Source of the DNA: Chrysoperla carnea
Taxonomy: Eukaryota; Arthropoda; Insecta; Neuroptera; Chrysopidae
Reading direction: 5' to 3'
NCBI RefSeq assembly: GCF_905475395.1
Contig: NC_058342.1
Coordinates: forward strand, 2,180,501 to 2,244,500
DNA length: 64,000 nucleotides
Part shown: positions 27,452-38,098 of the stretch, piece by piece
Layout: each line of letters begins with the position of its first letter
Numbering within the stretch: the stretch's first letter is position 1
Notes under the pieces: model-generated
Seen by the model: only the letters and a program-made list of their open reading frames with translations
Told to the model about the DNA's origin: nothing
The model's database searches: none
Position numbers and translations under genes: made by a program

Positions 27452-29595
27452 AACTGTATGCCTCCACCCAAACACAATTACCACATTTAATGCGACTGAC
27501 TGAAATATTCTCTGCTGACATCCGGATGGAATTCGGTACTGACAAATGCAAAACACAACACATACATGCTGACCCAGGAACGCCTGTTTTATTTGACCTG
27601 CAAAATGGTGGTGTCATTAGCCCCATGGAGGAGGGACAATTTTACAGCTATCTTGGTGTGCTGCAATCACAAGGCATCCCACACACAGATATAAAACAAA
27701 CACTTACACAACACTACATACAAAGAATTCAAAACATACTCAAAAGTGGTCTTGATGGTAGAAATACCGTTAGAGCCATCAACACATACGCTACACCATT
27801 TCTCACATATTCCTTCGGAATCATAAAGTGGACAAACACAGACATTAAAAACATACAAATTAAAACACGAACAATCATGACAAAACACAGAATACACCAC
27901 ATACACTCATCATCAGCCAGGTTGGTTTTACCACGGTCTTTAGGAGGACGTGGTCTCACAGATATCCAACTATTACACGATCGCCAGCTCCATAGCCTAC
28001 GCGAGTACTTCCTGTCTAAAACACACACATCACACTTACACAATGCCATAACATCCGCAGACAAGTCATACACGCCACTTAACATGCACACAACACAAAA
28101 CTCTCTTCCACCAACCAAAACACAACACACATCCACAAACATGCAGACATGGAAAACGAAGGTTTTACATGGAAGGTATTTTCATGAGCTTAGTCACGAC
28201 TGTATTGACCGAGAGGCTTCGCAAGCCTGGTTGACCAAGTGTAATATCTTTCCGGAAACCGAGGGCTTCATGTTTGCAATACAGGATCAAATCATACATA
28301 CACTGAATTACAAAAAACACATACTCAAAGACAACGCACAACAAACAGACCTATGTCGGCAATGTCGACAAAAACCAGAAACAATACAACACATTACATC
28401 AGCATGCTCACGTCTTACCCAAACAGATTACAAACACAGACACGATCAGGTAGCAAAAATAATACACCAAAAACTCGCCATAAAACACAAACTCACAACA
28501 GACAACTCACCATACTACAAATACACTCCATCTTCAATTCTCGAAAACAACACGCACAAATTATATTGGGATAGAACAATTATCACAGACAAGGCGGTAC
28601 ACTACAACAGGCCAGACATTACACTTATACACAAACACACAAAAACCACATTCCTCATAGACATTGCAGTACCCAACACACACAACCTTCAGTCTACACA
28701 CACTGAAAAACTAACAAAATACACCGATCTAGCTGTCGATCTGAGGAATCAATGGAAAATGACATCAGTTGTTGTCGTTCCGGTGATACTAAGCTCAATA
28801 GGCGTCATACCAACAACACTTCACAACAGTCTGCATACACTTGAACTACACAAAAACACATACATACAATTACAAAAGGCAGTTATAATTAATACTTGCC
28901 GTATAGTGAGAAAGTTTCTCTCTATGGGACACAGCACTCTCCAAACACAAACATTAACCACTGCTCAACAAACAACAACAAACACAACATACTCTCCGAC
29001 CAATGCAAACACACTCATGCCAAACACGGAAACTTCACACCAGCACCCACACAACACACAGTTACACACACAAAACATAACGCAAGAAATATACCCGACA
29101 CAACACAGCACATCTACAACAACACTCACACACGCAACATCAGCACATTCTCCAAACCAAACACAAAACAATACACAAGAAACAAACTCATCACAACACA
29201 ACATCATTACTTACACTACAACAGCACTCATACACGCACCACCCCCACTTTATCGAAACGAAACACATAACACACCACCCATTGCTCGGTTAACAAGCCT
29301 CACACAAGATCAAATATCAAGACCATCAGATGTCTCAAACAAAACACAAAACACTTCACAAGAAACACAACATAGTATAACTTTATTAACCACAACACCC
29401 ATACACGTACCACCACCAATAAATCAAAACCTCACACAAAACACTTCACCCATTGTAAGACTCACAAGACTCACACATGGCCAAATTGCACACTATTCAA
29501 AACCGACGGAGAACGTCCCAATCGCTCATCGAACGCGAAAGCGAGCACAACACAATACAACACCACACACATCACCCAAAAGGCGAGGTCGCTGA
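27439..29595 (+). CDS. B1 second open piece: RT C-terminal part, CCHC knuckle, endonuclease, low-complexity tail
   Basis: Opens at MDDLKLYAS, the end of the RT active site, in the -1 frame relative to the first piece. It holds the thumb, the knuckle 'CRQCRQKPETIQHITSAC' and the restriction-like endonuclease 'RPDITLIH...FLIDIAVP...KYTDL'. After 'VVVVPVILSSIG...AVIINTCRIVRKFL', where family A stops, it continues for over 200 residues rich in Thr, Asn, His and Gln, including two imperfect ~60-residue repeats ('IARLTSLTQDQIS' and 'VRLTRLTHGQIA'), and ends in a basic 'SPKRRGR'. The tail is open in both copies and is not known to me from other R4 elements. Confidence 0.8.
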   Translation: MDDLKLYASTQTQLPHLMRLTEIFSADIRMEFGTDKCKTQHIHADPGTPVLFDLQNGGVISPMEEGQFYSYLGVLQSQGIPHTDIKQTLTQHYIQRIQNILKSGLDGRNTVRAINTYATPFLTYSFGIIKWTNTDIKNIQIKTRTIMTKHRIHHIHSSSARLVLPRSLGGRGLTDIQLLHDRQLHSLREYFLSKTHTSHLHNAITSADKSYTPLNMHTTQNSLPPTKTQHTSTNMQTWKTKVLHGRYFHELSHDCIDREASQAWLTKCNIFPETEGFMFAIQDQIIHTLNYKKHILKDNAQQTDLCRQCRQKPETIQHITSACSRLTQTDYKHRHDQVAKIIHQKLAIKHKLTTDNSPYYKYTPSSILENNTHKLYWDRTIITDKAVHYNRPDITLIHKHTKTTFLIDIAVPNTHNLQSTHTEKLTKYTDLAVDLRNQWKMTSVVVVPVILSSIGVIPTTLHNSLHTLELHKNTYIQLQKAVIINTCRIVRKFLSMGHSTLQTQTLTTAQQTTTNTTYSPTNANTLMPNTETSHQHPHNTQLHTQNITQEIYPTQHSTSTTTLTHATSAHSPNQTQNNTQETNSSQHNIITYTTTALIHAPPPLYRNETHNTPPIARLTSLTQDQISRPSDVSNKTQNTSQETQHSITLLTTTPIHVPPPINQNLTQNTSPIVRLTRLTHGQIAHYSKPTENVPIAHRTRKRAQHNTTPHTSPKRRGR

Positions 29596-29713
29596 ACACA
29601 ATAAACATACATACATTTATACACACTACAAGAACAAAAATACCCTCACAAATATACACGCACACTCACACACATTCTCCGGTTCACATGACAGACCAGA
29701 ACAAGGAAAAAAC

Positions 29714-29766
29714 AGTTTACCGTCACTTGACTGTGTCCGTGCGGTAAACTAAATCGGGCTCAGCCC
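29714..29766 (+). promoter_or_regulatory. 3'UTR hairpins of B1
   Basis: AGTTTACCG (29714-29722) pairs with CGGTAAACT (29742-29750), followed by GGGCTCAGCCC (29756-29766). Such end structures are what element RTs use to recognise their RNA; that role is inferred. B2 has the same pair at ~34281-34333. Confidence 0.45.
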
Positions 29767-29786
29767 TGCTATGAAATAGATGAGAC

Positions 29787-29788
<2 letters not shown>

Positions 29789-29824
<36 letters not shown>
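29789..29824. repeat. (TAA)n junction between B1 and B2
   Basis: About 11 units joining the tail of B1 to the leader of B2. Confidence 0.9.
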
Positions 29825-29825
<1 letters not shown>

Positions 29826-29896
29826 CCCCCACGGGGACAACTGGTAGCCCTAGTTGTCCGGGAATTGGCGCTCCCGGGGCCCGAGCCAACCCACTT

Positions 29897-32018
29897 ATGA
29901 TGGTGAATAAAAGGATTAACAGCCTCGGAAAACAGCCGCTGCCTGGGGGTTATCGCCAGGGCACATCTGGAGCCACCGCTGGATGTGACAGTATGCGATC
30001 CGGTGGTGGTGGGTTGATGATCAGGCGGCCACCCATCACCAAAAAAGCTACAGCCGACGACGGACGAGACACCCGTGATGATTTGCCTGTGGATGTTCCA
30101 TTACCGCAAACGGAAATGGCCACCGCAGACAATTCTTCCAGGAGACGCATGAAGTGGACAGACGAAATGAATCAGTTCATACTGCGAACCTACCTGGAAG
30201 TGACCCGACTTGAACAGGATAAAACCGGATACAGACAAAAACTATACCAACAATTCACACAAAAATACACAAAGCTTACACACATCACAGAACAGCGACT
30301 CGCCGATCAACGCCGGACAATTATCACACATACACTCACCCCTTACAATACAAAATCAAATTAGACAACAAGTTCACCACCAAATACACACCATACACAA
30401 CACAGGCATAATACACATGGACACACAGACAACACAAACAGCTGAAAATAACAATAGTAACAATAGCAACGATAACACATCCATCACACATATCCAAAAC
30501 TCACTTAACACTGCATTGGCGGAATTCACAAATTTAGACCCCACACAGAAACACAAACTACCAAAACTACACCATTCACGCAATCTCACCAACATAGTCA
30601 ACACGCTTAACAATTACATTTTACCACAATACTTATCACAGGACACAACATTTACAGATTTACACAACATCATTTACTGCGGAGCTGTTGCAGCAGTTAG
30701 GTGTAATGGTCTCAAGGTAACATCACCCTTAAACATACGAAACACACGCACTTCACAAACACGCGTACCGGCTTGGGAAAAGCGTTTAAATTCTCGTATT
30801 ACGAGTATAAGGCGGGACCTAGGCCGGATCACACAATACATACAAGGAACGCGTACACAAAAACTCACCAAACACATACAAAACATCAAAACAACATACA
30901 GAATACACTCCAAATACGATGTACATAACACCGCTCTAGAGGAATTTAGGGATACCCTACACCAAAAACTCACTGTATACTCTACACGACTCAAACGATA
31001 CAAAGATGCACACAAACGAAAAATACACAACACTCAATTCCAATACAACCAAAAGTTTTTCTACCGATCACTCACACACAACAACACACCACAGCACGAT
31101 ACACAACCACCCACAGAACACTCACTTTTTACATATTGGTCTGGTCTTTGGTCCGAGGAAGTTCAGCATAATGTTGAAACCTGTTGGATCGGAGACGAAA
31201 TCCACAAAACAAACAACATTACACTCATGACAAAAACAACAATTACTACAAAAGACATACACAACGCTACACAACACTTACACAATTGGAAGAGCCCTGG
31301 CGTGGATCAAATACACAACTATTGGCTGAAACACTTTACATGCACACACGAACACCTCGCAAGACATTTTACAAAATTCATACAACACCCTCACACAACA
31401 CCTCCTTTTCTAATGAAGGGCATCACTTATATGATACCGAAGGATAACGATGCAATAAATCCAACAAAATACAGACCCATCACATGTCTATCTACACTAT
31501 ACAAGTTAATCACTTCATGCATCACACAAAAAATTTACACACACATTACAGACAACAACATTCTCGCAGAGGAGCAAAAGGGCTGTCGGAAACTATCAAG
31601 AGGTTGTAAGGAGCAACTCATTATAGACTCGGTGGTGACCGAACAGGCCAAACACGACAACAGAAGCATGTACACAGCTTACATAGATTACAAAAAAGCA
31701 TTTGATTCCGTGCCGCATTCCTGGCTTCAGAGAGTATTGAATTTATACAAAATTTACGAACACATTATACAATTTTTAACACACGCCATGTCGTTATGGA
31801 CAACCACTCTAAATTTAACACACAATAGCACGACCATTACCACAGATACCATACACATTAGACGAGGTATCTTCCAGGGAGACTCATTGAGCCCCCTTTG
31901 GTTCTGTCTCGCTCTTAATCCACTATCACATATACTCACAGATTCGGGATGCGGTTTCAAGGTAAAGTTCGACAAAGAATTCCATAAAATATCTCACCTT
32001 TTTACATGGATGACTTGA
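29897..32018 (+). pseudogene. B2 first part: Myb-like N-terminus and RT, with extra frameshift
   Basis: Equivalent to 25328-27451 but with two bases lost at ~30338 (CTCACCCCTT against CTCATTCCCCTT in B1). This splits it into 29897-30364 and a piece open to 32018, and it ends at the same T5 break in the YMDD region (31999-32003). Otherwise it has the same domains and motifs as B1, with a handful of substitutions such as ITC for ITS in the YRPIT block. Confidence 0.8.
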
Positions 32019-34162
32019 AACTGTATGCCTCCACCCAAACACAATTAACACATTTAATGCGACTGACTGAAATATTCTCTGCTGACATCCGGATGGAATT
32101 CGGTACTGACAAATGCAAAACACAACACATACATGCTGACCCAGGAACGCCTGTTTTATTTGACCTGCAAAATGGTGGTGTCATTAGCCCCATGGAGGAG
32201 GGACAATTTTACAGCTATCTTGGTGTGCTGCAATCACAAGGCATCCCACACACAGATATAAAACAAACACTTACACAACACTACATACAAAGAATTCAAA
32301 ACATACTCAAAAGTGGTCTTGATGGTAGAAATACCGTTAGAGCCATCAACACATACGCTACACCATTTCTCACATATTCCTTCGGAATCATAAAGTGGAC
32401 AAACACAGACATTAAAAACATACAAATTAAAACACGAACAATCATGACAAAACACAGAATACACCACATACACTCATCATCAGCCAGGTTGGTTTTACCA
32501 CGGTCTTTAGGAGGACGTGGTCTCACAGATATCCAACTATTACACGATCGCCAGCTCCATAGCCTACGCGAGTACTTCCTGTCTAAAACACACACATCAC
32601 ACTTACACAATGCCATAACATCCGCAGACAAGTCATACACGCCACTTAACATGCACACAACACAAAACTCTCTTCCACCAACCAAAACACAACACACATC
32701 CACAAACATGCAGACATGGAAAACGAAGGTTTTACATGGAAGGTATTTTCATGAGCTTAGTCACGACTGTATTGACCGAGAGGCTTCGCAAGCCTGGTTG
32801 ACCAAGTGTAATATCTTTCCGGAAACCGAGGGCTTCATGTTTGCAATACAGGATCAAATCATACATACACTGAATTACAAAAAACACATACTCAAAGACA
32901 ACGCACAACAAACAGACCTATGTCGGCAATGTCGACAAAAACCAGAAACAATACAACACATTACATCAGCATGCTCACGTCTTACCCAAACAGATTACAA
33001 ACACAGACACGATCAGGTAGCAAAAATAATACACCAAAAACTCGCCATAAAACACAAACTCACAACAGACAACTCACCATACTACAAATACACTCCATCT
33101 TCAATTCTCGAAAACAACACGCACAAATTATATTGGGATAGAACAATTATCACAGACAAGGCGGTACACTACAACAGGCCAGACATTACACTTATACACA
33201 AACACACAAAAACCACATTCCTCATAGACATTGCAGTACCCAACACACACAACCTTCAGTCTACACACACTGAAAAACTAACAAAATACACCGATCTAGC
33301 TGTCGATCTGAGGAATCAATGGAAAATGACATCAGTTGTTGTCGTTCCGGTGATACTAAGCTCAATAGGCGTCATACCAACAACACTTCACAACAGTCTG
33401 CATACACTTGAACTACACAAAAACACATACATACAATTACAAAAGGCAGTTATAATTAATACTTGCCGTATAGTGAGAAAGTTTCTCTCTATGGGACACA
33501 GCACTCTCCAAACACAAACATTAACCACTGCTCAACAAACAACAACAAACACAACATACTCTCCGACCAATGCAAACACACTCATGCCAAACACGGAAAC
33601 TTCACACCAGCACCCACACAACACACAGTTACACACACAAAACATAACGCAAGAAATATACCCGACACAACACAGCACATCTACAACAACACTCACACAC
33701 GCAACATCAGCACATTCTCCAAACCAAACACAAAACAATACACAAGAAACAAACTCATCACAACACAACATCATTACTTACACTACAACAGCACTCATAC
33801 ACGCACCACCCCCACTTTATCGAAACGAAACACATAACACACCACCCATTGCTCGGTTAACAAGCCTCACACAAGATCAAATATCAAGACCATCAGATGT
33901 CTCAAACAAAACACAAAACACTTCACAAGAAACACAACATAGTATAACTTTATTAACCACAACACCCATACACGTACCACCACCAATAAATCAAAACCTC
34001 ACACAAAACACTTCACCCATTGTAAGACTCACAAGACTCACACATGGCCAAATTGCACACTATTCAAAACCGACGGAGAACGTCCCAATCGCTCATCGAA
34101 CGCGAAAGCGAGCACAACACAATACAACACCACACACATCACCCAAAAGGCGAGGTCGCTGA
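32006..34162 (+). CDS. B2 second open piece: RT C-terminal part, endonuclease and low-complexity tail
   Basis: Nearly residue-for-residue the same as 27439-29595 in B1 (for example THLMRL for PHLMRL near the start) and also 718 codons long. CCHC knuckle, PD/E/K endonuclease and the long Thr/Asn/His tail are all open. Confidence 0.8.
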   Translation: MDDLKLYASTQTQLTHLMRLTEIFSADIRMEFGTDKCKTQHIHADPGTPVLFDLQNGGVISPMEEGQFYSYLGVLQSQGIPHTDIKQTLTQHYIQRIQNILKSGLDGRNTVRAINTYATPFLTYSFGIIKWTNTDIKNIQIKTRTIMTKHRIHHIHSSSARLVLPRSLGGRGLTDIQLLHDRQLHSLREYFLSKTHTSHLHNAITSADKSYTPLNMHTTQNSLPPTKTQHTSTNMQTWKTKVLHGRYFHELSHDCIDREASQAWLTKCNIFPETEGFMFAIQDQIIHTLNYKKHILKDNAQQTDLCRQCRQKPETIQHITSACSRLTQTDYKHRHDQVAKIIHQKLAIKHKLTTDNSPYYKYTPSSILENNTHKLYWDRTIITDKAVHYNRPDITLIHKHTKTTFLIDIAVPNTHNLQSTHTEKLTKYTDLAVDLRNQWKMTSVVVVPVILSSIGVIPTTLHNSLHTLELHKNTYIQLQKAVIINTCRIVRKFLSMGHSTLQTQTLTTAQQTTTNTTYSPTNANTLMPNTETSHQHPHNTQLHTQNITQEIYPTQHSTSTTTLTHATSAHSPNQTQNNTQETNSSQHNIITYTTTALIHAPPPLYRNETHNTPPIARLTSLTQDQISRPSDVSNKTQNTSQETQHSITLLTTTPIHVPPPINQNLTQNTSPIVRLTRLTHGQIAHYSKPTENVPIAHRTRKRAQHNTTPHTSPKRRGR

Positions 34163-34355
34163 ACACAATAAACATACATACATTTATACACACTACAAGA
34201 ACAAAAATACCCTCACAAATATACACGCACACTCACACACATTCTCCGGTTCACATGACAGACCAGAACAAGGAAAAAACAGTTTACCGTCACTTGACTG
34301 TGTCCGTGCGGTAAACTAAATCGGGCTCAGCCCTGCTATGAAATAGATGAGACAA

Positions 34356-34378
34356 TAATAATAATAATAATAATAATA
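34356..34378. repeat. (TAA)n junction between B2 and A2
   Basis: About 8 units. A2 starts at GGGCAGGC straight after it. Confidence 0.9.
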
Positions 34379-37371
34379 AGGGCAGGCAATCCCTAACCTC
34401 ACGTCCGAGCCTAACACTAGGACACGTGCCATACCCGGAAACCATCAATTCCGCTCAAAGTGATGGGCTAACGAGGTGGGTCCGTGCTGACTCAGCGGAG
34501 CTAAATGAGTCAAATCCAAAAATGTCAAATTTGAGAAGCAGATTTTTCGGTTCTCAGGCGGGTAGTAGTCGACCCAGTCCTACAAAACCCCGCCCCCCTG
34601 CAGGTGACGCTTCTACCTTACCTATAGGGGGTAGCTCTCACGGATATGAGGGAGAGCAATCAAATTTGGCTTTGGATCCCAGGCTAGTCCCAGAGACTAG
34701 ACGGGCCGCTGACGACGAAGAGCCATCTCAAGGCACTTCTCAAGAAAGTCGATCGAGCACACAAAACAGTCGTCTTCAGCGCTTTCAATGTACGAAGGCA
34801 CTTAAGGCTGATCTGCTCACTTGTTACGAAGCAAGTGAACCATCTAGACGTGGCTATATGGGCAGGATGCACACCCTCTGGTGCGAAAAGCATTCCGAAC
34901 TTTCCCATATGAAATCGCAACATCTACGCGATCAAGTATCTCGTCTCAAAAAAACCGGATTTGACAAACCCCGAGCAGGACAAGAAAAACGATGCAGGAC
35001 TACGCAAGCGGAAGTGAATCGAGGTGATGAGATAGAGCCGGCTGCTATTGGTGTAGTTCATTCTACACGTGAGACATTAGTCGCTGAGACGCAGTACGGA
35101 ATATCTCAGGATGAGCCAGTATTAGAGAGTGAGAGGTCTGATACTGAGACACAGGATCGGGTATGTCAAAATACCCCACCTTCACCTGTGTTAGAGGCTT
35201 CACCACCTACGCCTCCGATACCCGGAGATATCCCAGCACTACCTCACTACCTGTGTTAACGGCGGAAACAGCCACGCCACTCACTTCGACCACGGAAGCG
35301 AACGTAGAGGAAACTCCGATCCTTCCTGCTGAGCCACCAAACACTCGTTTGGAAGAGCTTAAAGAACGGTTTCAAAATATCCTGTTCAAAACCGATAATG
35401 ACCTTTCCAAACGCAAACGTCCCAAGTACCGCAAAACGTTTGCCAAAGCACAAGACCTTGCTTTGATCAACCAGATCGTCGACGATCATCTACATCACAC
35501 AAGTAGCCTACTCGAAATCGATAGCTCAGTCTATGCTGCAATGTGTGCTCTTTCTCCTGCCCCCAAGTCTATTGAGACAGCCGAGGAGAAAACACGCAAG
35601 CGTATAGAGCAACTTAACTCCAAGTTAACCCCTCTTCGACAGACGTATTACGTATCGAGTGTGTGTTAGAGTACCAGAAAGCAGGTAAACCCTTCACCCC
35701 AAAGGTGCGAGCCTTCGCGCTTGAACTCAGGCACCAACACCACACACTAAAGAAGGGTATCCTGCTCACTATCAAGCAGCGAAACATTGAGAAGATACGT
35801 GCACTAGCTCTCGCACGGAAAAAGCTAGTTAAACACGAAAAGTGTATTTGAGAGAACAAGATCTTTGTATCGAATCCTTCCCGTTTATTTGCTAAACCCC
35901 CTTCTCTCGTCGATAATCCACCTTCGATAGAGCAAATCGATGACTACTGGCGTGATTTATATGAAATGTCGACTAGTGTAGATAAAAATATATGACCAAT
36001 CAAACTGTTCGAAAGGTTCTGCAACGCGCGCCTAGCAGAACAAGCTGTCCTAACATCTGTTACCGCTGATGAAGTATCCCTTGCCTTCAAAGGCAAGAAG
36101 AATCATTCGGCGCCTGGCATGGATGCTGTGTCCAACTTCTGGTGGAAACGTTTAACTTCCACACACGCACATCTTGCTTGGCACTTTACTTCATATATCC
36201 TTGGGTACGGGACCTTTCCAACGTGGTTCGCGGAAGGACGAACAGTTTTGATTCCCAAGAAAGGAGACCTTTCAGTTCCGAGCAATTACCGCCCGATTAC
36301 ATGTCTCAATACCGTGTAGAAAGAGTTCACCTCCATTCTTAATGAACGCATACTCACAACCATAGATCCGGTTTGGCAGATGCTATACGAGCAACGCGGC
36401 TCCAAACGAGGTATATCAGGTTGCAAAGATAATCTTCTTGTTGATACATGTATCTGTCAAGACGCTCGTCAGTATCAACGCGACCTGAGTATGGCCTGGG
36501 TGGATTATAGGAAAGCATTTGACACTACCTCTCACCAACTCATATTGGTGCTGCTCAAATGCTTGCAAATTCACCCCGATATCATCAGATGCATCGAAGA
36601 GCTGTTACCTTTGTGGAAGACCAAGTTTACCATTAGATGTGGTAAACGTACTGTCTCAACAGATCTGGTAACGTATAAACGTGGTGTCTATCAAGGCGAC
36701 AACCTTAGCCTGCTTTTATTCTGCATCTCCCTTATGCCCCTTTCCTTGCGCTTGCGAGAAGAAACTGGTTACCGTTGTGGCCCCCCGACAGATAGGAAGC
36801 ATCAGGTAACCCATATATTCTATATGGATGACCTGAAACTTTATGCTTCTTCTGAGAGCAATCTATCTCAAGCTCTCAAAGCTGTCCATCAGTACACTTA
36901 GGCTATTGGCATGGAATTTGGTCTCGATAAATGTGCCGTCATTCATCGTAAGCGAGGTCGTGTCCCTGATTACGATGCAGACGTGCAGCTCACGGATGGA
37001 AGCATCGTGAAACATCTCGATGAAGAAGAGCTCTACACACATTTGGGTGTCGGTGAAAACCACATTCAGAGTGTGTCTACTGCCAAGGAAGCGCTTCGCG
37101 GCAGGTATAGGCACCGTCTTCGACAAATCTGGCAATGAGAATTGTCTGGGATCCATAAGGTCCGTGCTACTAACATACTTGCAATACCCATCCTTCTCTA
37201 TTCTTTTGGTTCCAGCAAATGGACATTAGAGGAGCTCAAGGAACTTGATAGAGGCACACGCAAACTCATGAACGTCTATCGTAGTTTGCACGCACATGCT
37301 TCTGTGCCCCGTAGTTACCTCCCACGCCAGCAAGGAGGTAGAGGTCTCCTATCCGTCTAATGTCTACATGC
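34379..37371 (+). pseudogene. R4/Dong-like element A2, 5' end present, 3' part lost, many breaks
   Basis: Supplies the 5' end that A1 lacks. From ATG 34522: a Ser/Pro-rich start, then a Myb-like region 'CTKALKADLLTCYEA...HLRDQVSRLKK' (to ~34960), and a linker. Frame changes occur near 35250 and 35660 and between ~35850 and 36115. RT pieces: 36119-36319 (ends in a TAG), 36380-36901 with 'VDYRKAFD' and YMDD (ends in a TAG), 36911-37138 and 37142-37360. Motif B reads QGDNLSLLLF, changed from QGDSLSPLLF of A1. Homology to A1 stops at TGTCTACATG (37371), so the endonuclease and tail are gone. Dead copy. Confidence 0.8.
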
Positions 37372-38098
37372 ATTTTGTTAAAATATATCCCCTTCAGGAC
37401 TCACAGTAAAAATATTTAGCTAGATTATAAAATAATTATTAATTAGCTAGACCGGTTTCGATTGCTTTGGCAATCCTCTTCAGTAGCATTAAACCTCTTA
37501 AAATTAAAAAATCTTAAAATTAAAAAATAAATAAATTACAAAATCCGAAAAAGACCGCAACACCCTGAAACAAAAAAAAATAAAATATTACCCTTAAAAG
37601 TAAAATAAAATTATTTACCAGATTAAAATAATAAATATTTATGTTACACCCTCTACAACAATATATCTGCCTGCTTTCGCCTAAAACACAATAAAATATT
37701 CAGTTTAAATCCTAAGGTAGGATTATCGTTATGAATATATCAAACAAACTAAGGGATTTAGCCTGGGAATAAAAGAATAATAAGAAAAGTTGTGAATATT
37801 AAATAAAAAAGCCAGAAATCAACAAATTAAGAGAAAAATAGATTCCCAACAAATTAAAAATTTTTATCCTCCGTATACCTAAAACAGAATAAATAATTAG
37901 AATTTAAAAATTCTGTAACAAAACATAAATCAAATTAAATGAAAATAAGCAAATTAAAAATAAAACAAAAAAATTAAAAATAGAATTAATTAAAGAACAA
38001 TAGAATAAGTATTTCCAAATGAAGTAAAACAATGTACCTAAAACAGAAGAAATTATTGATTAGTGTACCTATAGACCAACTGAATTGAATTTTTTTAA
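37372..38098. other. AT-rich non-coding stretch with small hairpin
   Basis: No gene seen. Near 37,460-37,482 GATTGC-TTTG-GCAATC lies within ACCGGTTTCGATTGC...CTCTTCAGT, a motif I associate with insect transposon ends, unproven. One unit of the 40.4-kb minisatellite sits at ~38,036-38,070. Confidence 0.4.

Larger units (their letters stand above)
25258..29788 (+). mobile_element. R4/Dong-like retrotransposon B1, full length
   Basis: 4.5-kb element from a structured GC-rich leader (three successive hairpins: CCCC/GGGG, GACAACT/AGTTGTC, CGGGA/TCCCG at ~25256-25315) to a 3'UTR with a 9-bp hairpin and (TAA)n. It is a different family from A. The plus strand is extremely rich in A and C (ACA and CAC repeated) through most of the coding part. 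Confidence 0.85.
29825..34355 (+). mobile_element. R4/Dong-like retrotransposon B2, full length, near-identical to B1
   Basis: Repeats B1 with a period of 4,567-4,569 bp and roughly 99 percent identity. It may be an independent insertion into the B1 tail or a tandem duplication of B1 by unequal exchange at TAA repeats. Confidence 0.85.

Noticed and set aside
28965..29207. Cysteine-rich minus-strand frames in B1 and B2
   Set aside because: Antisense shadows of ACA/CAC-rich coding sequence; Cys and Val come from the skew.
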